Below are positions 1 to 10,480 of a DNA stretch of 64,000 bases, in pieces (within the stretch, counting starts at the first letter, position 1; each line of letters begins with the position of its first letter). The translations under genes and the position numbers were made by a program. Source of the stretch: Ceratopteris richardii (Eukaryota; Streptophyta; Polypodiopsida; Polypodiales; Pteridaceae). The notes under the pieces are model-generated. The model saw nothing but the letters and a program-made list of their open reading frames with translations, did no database searches and was not told the origin of the DNA. The stretch is from positions 130,256,196 to 130,320,195 of the forward strand of contig CM035412.1 in NCBI GenBank assembly GCA_020310875.1, written 5' to 3'.

Positions 1-470
1 AAATCCTTAGCATATTCACCTCCCTCTCTCTACATGCAGTGAACACAGCCCTTGACCGCAAAATCCACATAATCTAATTACGGAAAAACGATTCGAATGC
101 CCCCATTTCTTCCTTTTCTATCCTTGACCCTATTTGTGAACTTTCCTTCTCCTTTGCCTGTGAATTTTCCTTCTCCTTTGCCCCCACACATGCTTTCTTC
201 ATAACTCCTTTCTCCCTTCAAATGGTTTCTACCCACAATAGAAAAAAGGAAGCGCAAGCATCCCAATGGTTTGATCTGACCCCGTTATATCAAAAGATTG
301 ATGCATAGCGGTCTTTACACTCCATGATGATAAATGGGCGCCCTTCATTTAAACAAGAAATGGAACACCCAACAAGAAAATAAGTTCCCTCTCTCAATGA
401 GGAATGTACATATTTCCCTCCACAATACTCCATTAATAACTGATGGAGTTCCAGAAGAATGCAGAACAAG
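1..470. other. Flanking sequence without a clear gene
   Basis: No frame here aligns with the gypsy gag that becomes readable at about 471, although this is where its divergent N-terminus and leader would lie. The stretch holds one small tandem repeat (135-182). I see no promoter, RNA gene or LTR boundary that can be supported. Confidence 0.4.
135..182. repeat. Two-copy 24-bp tandem repeat
   Basis: Two adjacent 24-bp units, 135-158 and 159-182, differ at one base (C/T) and are rich in TTCC and TTCTCC on the + strand. It looks like a simple local duplication with no evident role. Confidence 0.85.
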
Positions 471-2815
471 AATGATCTTCGTGAAGTTAAAAATCTTCAT
501 GACAAGGCATATATCGATAAGGAAGGAACAACGTACATAATTTCATATCAATGTGATAGAACCAATGAATATGGAGTATTAATTCCTAAAATTGAAATGT
601 GTAACCTAGAATAAGGACAACTAGATGATGAACCTAGAACACTAAGGGGAGAATCCATGTTGAAATGGATTCTCAACCCAGAATGGATCCCTCAGGATAA
701 CAAAAGTATTCAGTTATTCCTAAATAAGGACACAGATGAGGCATTCTGGAGGTACAGGTTTGAGCAGCCAAGTGACATACGCTTTGTCACTATCTATGAG
801 TTCAGGATCTAGAGACACCTAGAAAAGTGGTGTACTTGGATAACACTTCAAAATGAGTGTTTGTGGTATGAGAGCATGGGAGGCACACCTATACATGGAG
901 GGCTGAACTTGTTTTTCCCCCATCGCGAGCTAATGGTACATTTGGCTAGCAAGGAGTAGGAACATCCATGGCCCATGGTTCCCAAAGAGAAAAAGGCAAA
1001 GAGAGACCTGAAGTGAGTTTTGCTAACATGGTAGGAAGAGATTGATCAACATTAGAAATAGATAGGATGGAGAGACCAAGAGAACTGAGACAACAATGTG
1101 GTAGAGATGACTTTCATCTACCTAGACCCAAAGAGCACCCAAGAATATTGAGACCTACCCAATTAGTGAAATCCATGAAAACCTATTTTGATGGGACAAG
1201 AGATCCCTATGACCACGTGGTTGAGTTCAAGCAAGTGCTATGAGCTGAAGAGGTGGATGACATGTTCACCCAGTCTAATGCATTTGAAATTACCTTAAAA
1301 AACACTACCTTAACCTGGTTCCAACCTTTACAACAAAGACAATTTAGAGACATCCATCACTTATTAGAATCATTTATCACCGAGTTCTCTAAGTGGGATC
1401 AGGCGCAATAGTTCCTCCTTGATTCACAGTTTCAAACAAACTCCTCAAGAGACCATCAGACTAGCTGGACATAAATTCAGATAGTACATCAAGAGATTCC
1501 CTATGCCAGAGTTACCTACTCAAGCTAAACAAGTATCTCTATTTTTGGATGGGTTATTGAGATCTAAACTACAATCATATGTATACCTAAAAGAACCTAG
1601 AACACTAGAGTAGTGTACGAGAATCTCTATAGACATTGAGGACAACTTAGGAGATGAGATGGAACTCTCCAAGGTCTACAAAGACTCAGATAGTCTTCTC
1701 ATTGCTCATCTAAACACTCTAGTTCCATAGAAGACCTCACGGAGAAGGTAGCCCAGAAGCTAGGAGTCTCCAACAAACAGACACCTAGGATAACCTCGAT
1801 CAAGTGTTGTTATAAGTACATAGGAGAACATATGGAAAACACTTTTCCAAACATGACTTAACCTCACAGTAACCTTGGTAGCTAGTACTGCACAATAGAA
1901 AGGTGGTACACTAACCATATTGCACAAGATTGTCAATACAACAAGTAAGTTGGTTAGGAAAAACTACCCACATGCATATCAACAACCTGATAGATATCTT
2001 GGCTAGTACAAAACTCAGTCTCATTATTATCGGCCCCAACAGAACTACCAGGTACTATACCAGACACATCCTAGGCCCCAATCGATCCTAGGCTAGTACT
2101 CACTGCCACTAGCCAATGTAATCTCTGTCAAGTCAAGTATGTTGCTACGAAAGAGAATCTCAGCAGGGCATTAGTACCCTCATTCCCATTGATCACAGAA
2201 AAGTTCATAACTCCAATTGTTTTGATTCTACACATGTAGATAGCCCCCCCGCATACTACACCGAGTCACTTGAACATATGGAAACATATCAGTATGAGAT
2301 CCCATCAATGAAACCTAGTTGGGAGCTAGAATACGCTAATGTCATGTATGCCAATCCCAATCCACGGCCCTAGTTGAGACAGACAAGACCAGAGGGCCCT
2401 AAAGGACCATGTTTTAGGTGCCAAGGAGATCACTATATAAGGTAATGCCCACACTCTCTACTAGTAGTACAACCACAAGATTATAACTTTCAAGGTTTTT
2501 GTTCGGACTATGGTAAAGAACATGTCATATGCGAATGTCCTAAAAAACCCTCAAATCATTAATGTGGTAGGCACACTTCAAATGGATGCACATAAACCTA
2601 TGTACCTATCCAAGCTGTGATGAAAGCTCAGGCATTGCTACAAAATCAACAACCAAACCCTGAGAAGATAGCTAAGAGTAGTGAAGCTGGAGAGTCAAAC
2701 AGAAGAAAAACTAGATCTTGGAAAGATTCACGAGAAAGACCTAAGAGAAAATGGAGTAAGAAAATAAGTGAACTAGAAGGAAGCTTAAAAGAGACTAGAG
2801 CCATGGCCATGAGAT
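471..2815 (+). pseudogene. Decayed gypsy gag (Gy5)
   Basis: This is a broken capsid/nucleocapsid gene of the same family as the intact gag at 60473-63988, on the opposite strand. Frame-hopping translation gives matching blocks in the same order: a segment reading KAYIDKEGT near 510, EWIPQDNKSI near 690, the retrotransposon gag core about 1170-1600 (QTPQETIRLAG, QVSLFLDGLL), zinc-knuckle remnants near 2409 and 2500, and the basic segment ending KKISELEGSLKETRA by 2815. Many stops and indels are present. It is older than Gy1 and Gy2. It could be the 5' part of the element whose 3' part is Gy3 (23672-28187), because strand and age agree, but the middle of pol is absent, so this is inference. Confidence 0.85.
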
Positions 2816-3103
2816 TTCAAGGTGTTTTTATAATGTTTTTTTTCAAATTTGAATTTGAATTCAAATTTGGCTCTCTCTAGAAAAGTGATCCCCTAATCTA
2901 GGAGATATTCTCTCCACATGAAGTCGTAGCTTTTCATTCTATCTAACTCCACGAGTTTAGTGGATATACAAGATTCCTTCAATCAATTGACTTTTACAAA
3001 TGGTAAAACCCCATAGGCAATGGTTCCCATGGGTCTTCAATTATTTGCACATAAACACTTCTCATGCTTAGACAAGTGTGTAGGCTTGGCAATTGCACCA
3101 ACA
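2816..3103 (-). repeat. Old copia LTR fragment (Co-E1)
   Basis: The right end reads CACCAACA, that is, TGTTGGTG as the first bases of a minus-strand LTR. The stretch shares a succession of short blocks with the Co-E2 LTR at 28708-29769: an AAATTTGAATTTGAATTC-type palindromic tract (about 2845-2872 here, 29520-29545 there), a CTTTTACAA block and TAGGCTTGG just before the end. The other end is truncated against the Gy5 gag. Assignment rests on weak, spaced similarity. Confidence 0.5.
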
Positions 3104-3134
3104 TGACGTACCCCCACTATAGTGGAATACTATC

Positions 3135-3745
3135 TGTCACTCTAGCACAATGGTGAGTACCAACGTGAGAAGATTCACCTCATAATTGTCAATCCGTGGA
3201 GACGTGAGGACTAGTATGAAGACTATGAGCAAGTGAAGGCACAAGTGTGTGAGTGAGAAGCACACAAGCATGCACACACATACACACACACGTGCACACA
3301 AGGCAAGATCAAGGAGAGGAACAATGGAATTCTTTGCATTAGTCAAAAAGTCTCTTACATAAGCTCAATTCACAAACAATCTAACCTCAAAAATGAGCTC
3401 TCTAGCTCTTTTTATAGCTTTCTAACTAGCTTTGGTCTTGTCCAGACCTAGTGTCCGGCCTAGTTAAAAATTAGGTTCTAGAGCCTATTTGAGGGCTCAA
3501 ACAGAGTCTAAAAATTATGAAAATTGATATGTAGCTAGTTCTAATACTCCTCAAGCTCGAGGACTCCTTGGCTTGCACAAAATGGAGTCTATTCTACCAA
3601 AAACGGAATTTACAATGTTTGTGTAGTGATTAAAATCACTTGAGTTGTAAATGGTCCATGGAAAAAATGATTGGGCCTTGTTGCCATATTGTGCATGACT
3701 CCTCTGTTGCGCTAGTATGCTCTTCATCTGACTTGTATGCCAACA
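3135..3745 (-). repeat. Gy1 3' LTR (611 bp)
   Basis: On the minus strand it starts TGTTGGC just after a G-rich polypurine tract and ends GAGTGACA. The end is set by comparison with the LTR fragment at 37041-37230, which shares GTGCTAGAGTGACA and then diverges. Most of its length aligns with the Gy2 LTR at 50142-50776. It contains an alternating CA/TG tract at about 3265-3300. The 5' partner LTR is not in the window. Confidence 0.85.
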
Positions 3746-3759
3746 CGCCCCCCTTCCTA
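3746..3759 (-). promoter_or_regulatory. Gy1 polypurine tract
   Basis: On the minus strand the tract reads AGGAAGGGGGGCG immediately before the LTR start TGTTG. The matching site in Gy2 is a run of G directly before TGTTGAG. It is the expected plus-strand primer site and fixes the LTR start. Confidence 0.8.
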
Positions 3760-6617
3760 GCGTCTGTCGCCCCTGACAGACCTCTGTTCTATCGGGTGGT
3801 CGATATAGTATTGGATGACATTGGTGGCAAGTTCGTGTTCTCCTATCCTTAAGCCTCTTGCTAGATCAGCTTCCAATGCATCCCAATTTATTGCGCCAGA
3901 GACCTCTGGTTGCGGTGTGGTGTAGTACTCAGAGTACATTGCTTGTTCACAAGCAAAGAGATGGAGCAGGTGTGTTGGCTTCGGTGCGAAGATCTCCGAG
4001 TGATACTCCCAGAAACCTGATCTGAACATTTCTTCGAAGGTCTGTTTGTAACATGCAGGGAGTTATTTGATGCGTGCATGCCAGGCGTAAGCCACACGAA
4101 TATTGGGGGTGGTGCTCATGTCATACACCAAATCATAATTTCCATTGGTAAACCCCGGTAGACGTACCTGTGGTGCGGCTACATTTCTAAAGGTTTTCAG
4201 GACTACCTGCATCATATCTAAAATCTTAAGCATCATTTGAGCTGCCACATCTGGCATGGGCTTCAATCGCGGCATCCAATGTCGAATTGTTCCCATCATG
4301 TATGCTACCGACGGTGGTCCCTGTGGTGGCGGAATGTACGGGTAGTTTAGCCATTCCTTGCATTGCGCGTTGTTCTGCACTTTGATATTGAATGCCTTCC
4401 AAGACCTGCGACGTGGAACTGGACCGTAGCATGGATTGTATAGGAGATGTAAAGGCGCGTTGTTCCATGTGCGTAGCATTTCTGGATATGTCTCTAGAAG
4501 TTTCTGTCGCCAGGTGGGTTGACGAATTTTGCCTTTTTGCACCTCTGGAGGAAGGTCTTCGGGTTGAAATTGGGTAGCAAAGGTAGGAATCTTACCCGTG
4601 ACTCTCTGTATTTCTGCATTATAATCAGCCAGGATAATATAATAAGGCCTGTATTGGAGTTCAGATGAGAGGATAAGGCGTCTCGATGACAGGTTCTTGA
4701 AGTAAGCAGATTGTAGCAGAGTTTCCTCTATGACCCTCATGGCCTGATTTTGCACTACTGTGCGCTCTTCGTGAGAACTCCCGATTTCCTCCACTTGACG
4801 TAGCCATGGAGGCCGTGGTGCTTCGAATGTGTCCTGAGCTTCTTCCGTTTGTTGGTCTCCTGGGAAGGGTTGTGGGTCGTATTCTTCTTCAAATGTCTGT
4901 TCCACAGGAATTTGTACTACTTCTTCGTCGGTGGGAGCCTCTGGAGGGGAAGGTGGTCTCTCATATTGTAGTAGACGTGCTTGCAATTCGGTGACCTGTT
5001 TCTGGAGATCTTTTAAGGCCTCTGAGTCTGTGAGAAGTGAAGCCGTGGAGGAGGTGGTTTGAGAGGCTGTTGTTGTTTCTTTTTGGTGTTTCTGCTTCAG
5101 TTGACCCAGTTCCTCTGATAGCAGGTCATGTGCTTCAAGCAGCATGGCATAGTCTTCCAATATGATCTTGATATTGTCGGGGGTCACTGCTTGAAACTTT
5201 GATGGGCTGATGGGTGCCCCAGGTGTGCTTTCGATAGCTGCTTCTAGGTTTTCCTGATTTTGTAAGTGCAGGCGTCGATTCTCTTCATGAGCGGCAGCAA
5301 GATGTCACTTGAGTAGGGCCATATTTCGCTGAAGCTTTGAATTGCGTTCCAGCTGTGTCCGTAGATGACCTTCTACCACTTGTATTGCTTCCTGATCTAT
5401 GTTCTGTAACTATACCTCCAATATGCTATGAGCCTCTTGGAGAGTTTGGAATTGTGTGTGGAGGCGAGCATTTTCCTCCTCTAGTGCAGCAAGGCGGTGT
5501 TATAGTGTCTCCGAGTGCTCTTGCAGGCGTTCATTCTGTTGCTGGAGCTGATTGTAATCTGTCCTTAAGTTTGATATACAAGCTAGCATGGTGTCCAATG
5601 CATTTCCTATAGATGAGGGGGTGGTGTTTACAATGGAAGATGCATGGGAAGGGAATTGGGGAAGGGGAAGAGTGAATGATGTGTCTATTGAAGACGTGTG
5701 TGTGGGTGAAATTGGTGGAGGGGGAATGGGAGGAGGTGGAAGCATGGGGGGAGGGGGAGGTGCCATGGGTGGTGAAATGTCCATACTTTCAGGAGTGGGT
5801 GCGAGTGTGGGGTCTACCATATACATTGGAATGGTAGGTGGTGTGTGTGTGAAAGTGGTGAATAGATGAGAAGTGGGGTGGGGAGCTGAAAATAAAGGGA
5901 ATGGTTGAGACCTGGGTTGAAAAGTTCTAGCAAGGAAGTTATGGAGGGATTGGAGAAGTGGAGAGATGGAGGTCGGGGGTTGAGGTTGTAGAGTTGAGGA
6001 GGGCATGAAGGGTTGCGTGGTAGCAGGGAAACCCATGAATATGGATCTAGGGTCAGGATGACCTATGGCTAAGGGCATGGGGGATGGTTGTCCTAGGGCA
6101 GGCTCTATGAGCGACTCGGTGGATTGTGTAGTGATGGGGGTTGCTTCATAGATTGGGTTATCAGAGGTGGAGAATAGGGTTGAACTAGAGATGGGAGTAC
6201 GGAAGATGAAGGTTGGTTCGGTGGGTTGAGTGGTCGAGGTGATTTCCACGGTTTCTGCTCTAGGAGGCGATGGTGGGGGTGTGGGTGGTAGTGGCTCGGT
6301 GGATTCCTCATGGGTGGCTGGGTGCTCTTGGCTAGCAGTTTCTGTTGCTTGGGAGGTTGTCCTGATGGGTTCGGATGTAATAATTGGCCCTTCTGCCGTT
6401 GTAATGGGGATCTGGATATTCTTACCTGAGCGTGGTCGTGTCTGGAATCTTCGTGGATCATATTGAACTGGAGACCTCATAATGGCGGTCCGCACTTCTT
6501 CTACTACCCCATATGTTTCTGCCATCAATAAGAGACCTTCACTATATTCTGAGTCAACTCCTGCTTCTTCCAACAGCTGAGTCATGAGTACTCTACTGCT
6601 CTGTTCGGTGAGCAGTT
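3757..6617 (-). pseudogene. Gy1 ORF3, C-terminal two thirds
   Basis: This is the downstream part of the large extra ORF of the Gy family; the upstream part is at 10481-11903. Order: a P/T/S-rich linker (about 6450-5700), a predicted coiled-coil region with many leucines and glutamines (about 5620-5030), then a conserved C-terminal domain rich in aromatic residues (about 4800-3790, with FWEYHSEIF and PTHLLHLF). The frame is unbroken by indels but has stops at 5500, 5410, 5305 and 4063. Relative to Gy2, the stop at 4063 is a Tyr-to-stop change. Gy1 stops at 3757, just before the polypurine tract, whereas Gy2 reads a few codons further. I recognise no family, transmembrane segment or signal peptide. 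Position is that of an env-like gene; function is unknown. Confidence 0.8.
6613..6617. repeat. Na1 target-site duplication, left
   Basis: CAGTT directly before the 5' LTR. The same five bases follow the 3' LTR at 10476-10480. Confidence 0.95.
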
Positions 6618-6806
6618 TGTTGGGGATGTAAGGGTCATGTGACCTTACCCCCATATTCATGTATATATATCATATATAGAGCATTGCCTCAAGAGAGATC
6701 ATTATGTGGGTTTCGAGGCTCCCACGCATATCCGCGCGTCGTTCCTCTCTTCTCTCTCCCTCCATCTCCTCCTTCCTCCTCTTGTTCTGCACACCAAAGC
6801 ACTTCA
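6618..6806 (+). repeat. Na1 5' LTR (189 bp)
   Basis: Starts TGTTGGGGATG and ends CACTTCA. It is nearly identical to 10287-10475. It contains a TATATATATCATATATA stretch (about 6661-6677) that could serve as a TATA box. Confidence 0.95.
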
Positions 6807-6807
6807 T

Positions 6808-6820
6808 TGGTATCAGAGCA
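6808..6820 (+). promoter_or_regulatory. Na1 primer binding site (tRNA-iMet)
   Basis: TGGTATCAGAGCA starts one base after the 5' LTR and is the standard plant copia primer site complementary to initiator tRNA-Met. Confidence 0.95.
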
Positions 6821-6899
6821 TGCTGAGGGCTGGTGTGCAAGAAGCTTCAATGGAAGCTTAGGTCACAAGAGGTGAAAGTGTAGATCGGCATCTCCTGAC

Positions 6900-7450
6900 A
6901 GCAGTTTAGTATTTCAGCTGTAACTTGAGCTAGGAAACTCGGATTGATGCGTTTTAAATTTTTGTGTGTAGCTAACACAGAGAGCTACAACTTCACAGAA
7001 GGGCGCAGAACCTGGTTCAGACTTCTGAAGTGCCGAAAATTCGAAAAACGCAGAGTATTGTAGAAGACGAATCTACATTGAGTAGGACAGCAGGTCGGTT
7101 TTTTTGTCATAACTTGAGTTCTACAGATCGGAATGCAATGATTTAACTTGCTGCTCGTAACTTGGAAAGATAGCTACAACTTTGTAGAAGAACTCAAATA
7201 CAGATTCTGAGTTTTAGATTGCCGAAAGTGCAGAATACAGAGCAGTACTGTTGCAAGTGAAATTGAAATTGATAGCAGGTGCTTGTTTTGAGCATATCTT
7301 TAGCTACACACCTCCGATTGAGGTGTTCTTTATCTCGTTACGTAGCCAAGAGTCAGATCTTGAAGTTTGCTGAAGAGAAAAAGTTCAGATTCAGAGGTTA
7401 TCACCTCTGAAACAGAAAAACACAGAGCAGTACAGTTTTGTCCAAACAAC
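6900..7450 (+). repeat. Three diverged about 185-bp tandem units in Na1 leader
   Basis: Units begin near 6900, 7085 and 7265. They share in order a CAGCAGGT-like block, ATAACTTGAG or related, CGGATTGA or CGGAATG, AGCTACAACTT.GTAGAAGA and GCCGAAA..GCAGA..CAGAGCAGTAC. Divergence is high, so I infer an old tandem array in the untranslated leader. The rest of the leader (7450-8529) has no supported gene; a TTTGTTTTCTTTGCAG tract ending near 7790 resembles a splice acceptor. Confidence 0.6.
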
Positions 7451-8529
7451 CCTAATTGCACTTGGAGGTTGAATTTGCTTTGGAACTTCTTCGAGAGAGA
7501 ATTTTTGGTGTGCAAGCTCTTATTTTCAGAGATTCAAGGAATTGTACATGTATGATCATTGTGGTAGCTCCTCCATATGAGAGTAGAGCATGATCTTGTC
7601 ACGTGTTTGGCATGTAAGATGACATTGTGGTATACTCTTTTTGAGGTTTAGGTCATCATGAGTTTGATCATGGATGTATAGTGGCATTGTGGTCTATACC
7701 TTGCTTATGGCACTTGGTTACTTGCACATACTTTTGTGAGAGTTGACATTGGATCTTAGTTGGTACTTGTATCTTTGTTTTCTTTGCAGGTACATGATCC
7801 AGATTGGAGCCTCAGTTACACGTTTGTTTGTCACCGTTATTAGCATTTGGTCATTGACTGATATATATTTGCCAGTGTGATTCTTGGCATATGTGGATGG
7901 TGATTCCCACATGGTTATTTTGGTTCTAGAGTCCATTTTACAGAGGAGATGCTGCCGAAATTTCACCGGCTTTAATGCTAGAAAGGAGCTCTAGTGGATC
8001 TTGAAGCTTGTGTGATAGCTTTGGATCATTGTTTATCTCCATTCATTTGGACTTGGTCACAGGTTATTTGTGATAGGTTGGACCATCTTGCAGGATTCAT
8101 TCTTGAGTGGGAGGTGCATCACCATTGTATTGGCATGTATTGCTATTAGTTTTTGGCACACGTAGTTGTCATTATCTTTGATTATATTAGTGACAGGTGG
8201 TGACAGATTAATCATTATTCTTTTGATTGGTTATCTTGTTTGATTGCTCAGTTTACAGGGGATACTCTGTCAAATTTGTCCGAGGATTCTTTCACATCTA
8301 CTTGATCAGTTTGGAGAGTTGGTGAGCAGGACTTATGCTCATGGTTTTATGCGGATGCTAGATGCATGATTATGTGACAGGTGGTTCACATGGTTTTCTT
8401 CTCCAGTGAGACATATGTGATGTGAGTTATGCATATGGATATGCAGGTGTGATCCTATTGAGGATAGAGTATTGTTCGAGTCTCTTGTTACATTGCTAGT
8501 CTTGGATTGCCAGCATGGTGTCTTCTTGA

Positions 8530-8799
8530 TTTGATGGCACTGACTTTCCGAGATGGAAAGCTCAGATGTGGCATACATTGGTTCATGCAGGGTTACACAT
8601 GTATGTGCATAGAGATGCACAGAGGCCAATATACGAGTCTGTTATGTATGAGGAGACGAGTAGTGCATTATGGAAGAGACTACATGATATGTATGCGAGT
8701 CCATTGACTCATGTGAGACATAGATCACATCGACGACTTCGATGTTGGCATTGTGGTCATGAGGGCCATATTCGACGACGTTGCTTTAGGCGGATGTGA
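8530..8799 (+). pseudogene. Na1 reduced copia gag with zinc knuckle
   Basis: The frame opens with FDGTDFPRWKAQM, the typical start of plant copia gag, continues with an ALWKRLHDMYAS motif of the gag helix region and then passes quickly to CWHCGHEGHIRRRC, a C-x2-C-x4-H-x4-C nucleic-acid-binding knuckle. The usual 150-200 residues between these two parts are missing. A stop TGA lies just before the first residue; CGA would be a conservative origin. The first in-frame ATG is at 8566. It would bind element RNA if made; an intact capsid function is doubtful because of the shortened core. Confidence 0.75.
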
Positions 8800-8838
8800 C
8801 GACGATGTCAGAGATATGCACGTGATGCAGATCAGGTA

Positions 8839-9297
8839 GTGATTTCAAGAGATTCTATGGCAGTTGATTATGCTAGTGATGGAGATATCACTTTCTCCTA
8901 TGGTTCATCTCATGATTCCTCTTGTTCATTGGATAGCACACATATGGCTTGGTTGCTTGATGCATTAGCCACTTTTCATGTTACTCCACATCGTGAGTGG
9001 TTTTGTCGATTCTCAGGTGAGAGTCGTGGATGTGTGCACATGCCTGATGGTACGACATATGACATTGAGGGTGCAGGAGATGTATGCCTTATGCTACCTA
9101 GTGGAGCATCACTTATTCTTAGACATGTACGCTATGTGCCTTCATTCCCTATGAGCTTGATTTCAGTTAGCCAGTTACAAGAGAGCAGATGTTATGCATT
9201 CCTTGTGAGCATCATTTTCAGTTGCAGTTGGGACAGCTTATGCTTGTCAGAGGTGCTAGGGTTGGGCACACGTATCCACTGCAGGTACTTCATGTGA
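8839..9297 (+). pseudogene. Na1 copia protease-like segment
   Basis: The 152-residue frame has the layout of the copia aspartic protease: a W-L-L-D-A-L-A-T-F-H-V-T segment where active copies have D-S-G-A-T, then VHMPDG, a hydrophobic beta region with LILRHVRYVPSFPMSLISVSQL, all classic for this family. The catalytic D-S-G is changed to D-A-L, so activity is unlikely. After SVSQLQES, near 9190, the copia-like continuation moves to another frame, which indicates an indel; the tail of this ORF after that point is out-of-frame read-through. Confidence 0.75.
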
Positions 9298-10184
9298 GAG
9301 ACAGTCTCGTCTCAGTGGGAGTTCAGCCTTATGTGCGATGTGAGACTCGTCATGTCTCATTTTATCTACCTACATATAGGTCTATTGACATTCTTGATGC
9401 ACATGTATGGCATGATTCAGATGCTCAGATGGATGCATATGTAGAGCATGATATAGATGCTTATGATGCTTATGTTGAGCATGACTTTGTTGATCATATG
9501 GATGCTCATGTAGAGCATATTTTGGATGATCAGTTGGATGCTTTAGAGCATGATGTGGATGCTCATGTAGAGCATTGTGATGATACTCAGTTAGAGTGTG
9601 ATCATCAATTTGACCTTGGTGTTGATGTTGTGCAGTTAGCTCATGTAGAGCATGATCATACACTTGGTGTGGTAGAGCAGGATTGCTCTCATGGTACACA
9701 GTGTATGGTAGAGCATAGTAGCTCTCAGGATGCACAGCTAGATACATCTTTGGTTGAGAGGATGACTGATTTAGATGTTGATGAGTCAGCGGTCATGCAG
9801 TCATTCTTGGATTCGCTCATGCTAGATGTTGACATAGATATGTCAGGACATGGTGGTCTTGATGATGGTGCTTTGGATGCCTTGGATACAGGCATGGCTG
9901 ACATACTTAGGTTAGCCAGGATAGCACATGTTTCGTCAGCATTTGAGAGTCTAATGTACGAGTTGTTATGCTCGAGACCAGACATTGCAGTTGCGATTGG
10001 AGCATTTACACTTGGAGTTGTCAGTCGTTCGCTGATTGACATAGGCATAGAGCGAGTGGGAGCTTTGCAAGAACTTCATCAGTTCTTGCATCAGTCATAT
10101 GTGAGCTCGACTCTTATCGATATGAGTCTAGAGCAGTTTGAGGTGCATGGATACACCTTGTTCGAGGCAGTTGGTGTAGGCTGA
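9189..10184 (+). CDS. Na1 unique ORF with His/Asp-rich repeats
   Basis: A 331-residue open frame. Its first 50 residues continue the copia protease tail in the right frame (RGARVGHTYPLQVLHV). Where integrase should begin, it turns into repeats of the type DAHVEHD, DAYVEHD, AHVEHC (about residues 70-180), strongly acidic and His-rich. The last 120 residues (from about MSGHGGLDDGALDALD) look like a folded, mostly helical domain and match no family I know. Staying open for almost 1 kb in a young element suggests it may be translated, perhaps by frameshifting or after the frame break at about 9190. Function is unknown; metal or nucleic-acid binding by the His repeats is only a guess. Confidence 0.6.
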   Translation: MLCIPCEHHFQLQLGQLMLVRGARVGHTYPLQVLHVRDSLVSVGVQPYVRCETRHVSFYLPTYRSIDILDAHVWHDSDAQMDAYVEHDIDAYDAYVEHDFVDHMDAHVEHILDDQLDALEHDVDAHVEHCDDTQLECDHQFDLGVDVVQLAHVEHDHTLGVVEQDCSHGTQCMVEHSSSQDAQLDTSLVERMTDLDVDESAVMQSFLDSLMLDVDIDMSGHGGLDDGALDALDTGMADILRLARIAHVSSAFESLMYELLCSRPDIAVAIGAFTLGVVSRSLIDIGIERVGALQELHQFLHQSYVSSTLIDMSLEQFEVHGYTLFEAVGVG

Positions 10185-10273
10185 TCTGGTATGGCCGGAC
10201 TCTTCCTGTACATTATCGTATAGTCCTACATCATTCTTTGTATATGTTTTTTCACTTATGGTCACATTGACCC

Positions 10274-10286
10274 TTAAGTGGGAGAT
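10274..10286 (+). promoter_or_regulatory. Na1 polypurine tract
   Basis: TTAAGTGGGAGATTG-type tract ending at the 3' LTR start; AAGTGGGAGATTGTTG is the usual plant copia arrangement. Confidence 0.85.
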
Positions 10287-10475
10287 TGTTGGGGATGTAA
10301 GGGTCATGTGACCTTACCCCCATATTCATGTATATATTTCATATATAGAGCATTGCCTCAAGAGAGATCATTATGTGGGTTTCGAGGCTCCCACGCATAT
10401 CCGCGCGTCGTTCCTCTCTTCTCTCTCCCTCCATCTCCTCCTTCCTCCTCTTGTTCTGCACACCAAAGCCCTTCA
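10287..10475 (+). repeat. Na1 3' LTR (189 bp)
   Basis: Starts TGTTGGGGATG, ends CCCTTCA and is followed by CAGTT at 10476-10480. It pairs with 6618-6806. Confidence 0.95.
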
Positions 10476-10480
10476 CAGTT

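Larger units (their letters stand above)
6618..10475 (+). mobile_element. Na1: non-autonomous copia-like LTR element
   Basis: A 3,858-bp element with 189-bp LTRs, a tRNA-iMet primer site, a polypurine tract and a perfect CAGTT duplication, inserted in ORF3 of Gy1 on the opposite strand. The two LTRs differ at about two positions by eye, so insertion is recent. The interior carries a long non-coding leader, a shortened copia gag with zinc knuckle, a copia protease-like segment and a long unique frame. No integrase, RT or RNase H motif was found, so it should depend on an autonomous copia element for mobility. It is larger than a TRIM and unusual in keeping gag and protease pieces. Confidence 0.93.

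Noticed and set aside
3114-3125. Perfect 12-bp palindrome CCACTATAGTGG near the Gy1 end as an operator or insertion end
   Set aside because: Single occurrence, no matching partner or second end; can arise by chance in flanking DNA.
3757-3852. + strand small ORF 3640-3852 at the Gy1 LTR
   Set aside because: Spans polypurine tract and LTR edge on the opposite strand to the element; no support.
5588-5869. Glycine-rich + strand ORF opposite ORF3
   Set aside because: Antisense of the proline-rich linker of Gy1 ORF3; Pro codons read as Gly on the other strand.
9382-9747. 121-residue His-rich minus-strand ORF inside Na1
   Set aside because: It is the antisense shadow of the His/Asp-rich repeats in the + strand ORF 9189-10184; open because of repeat codon composition.
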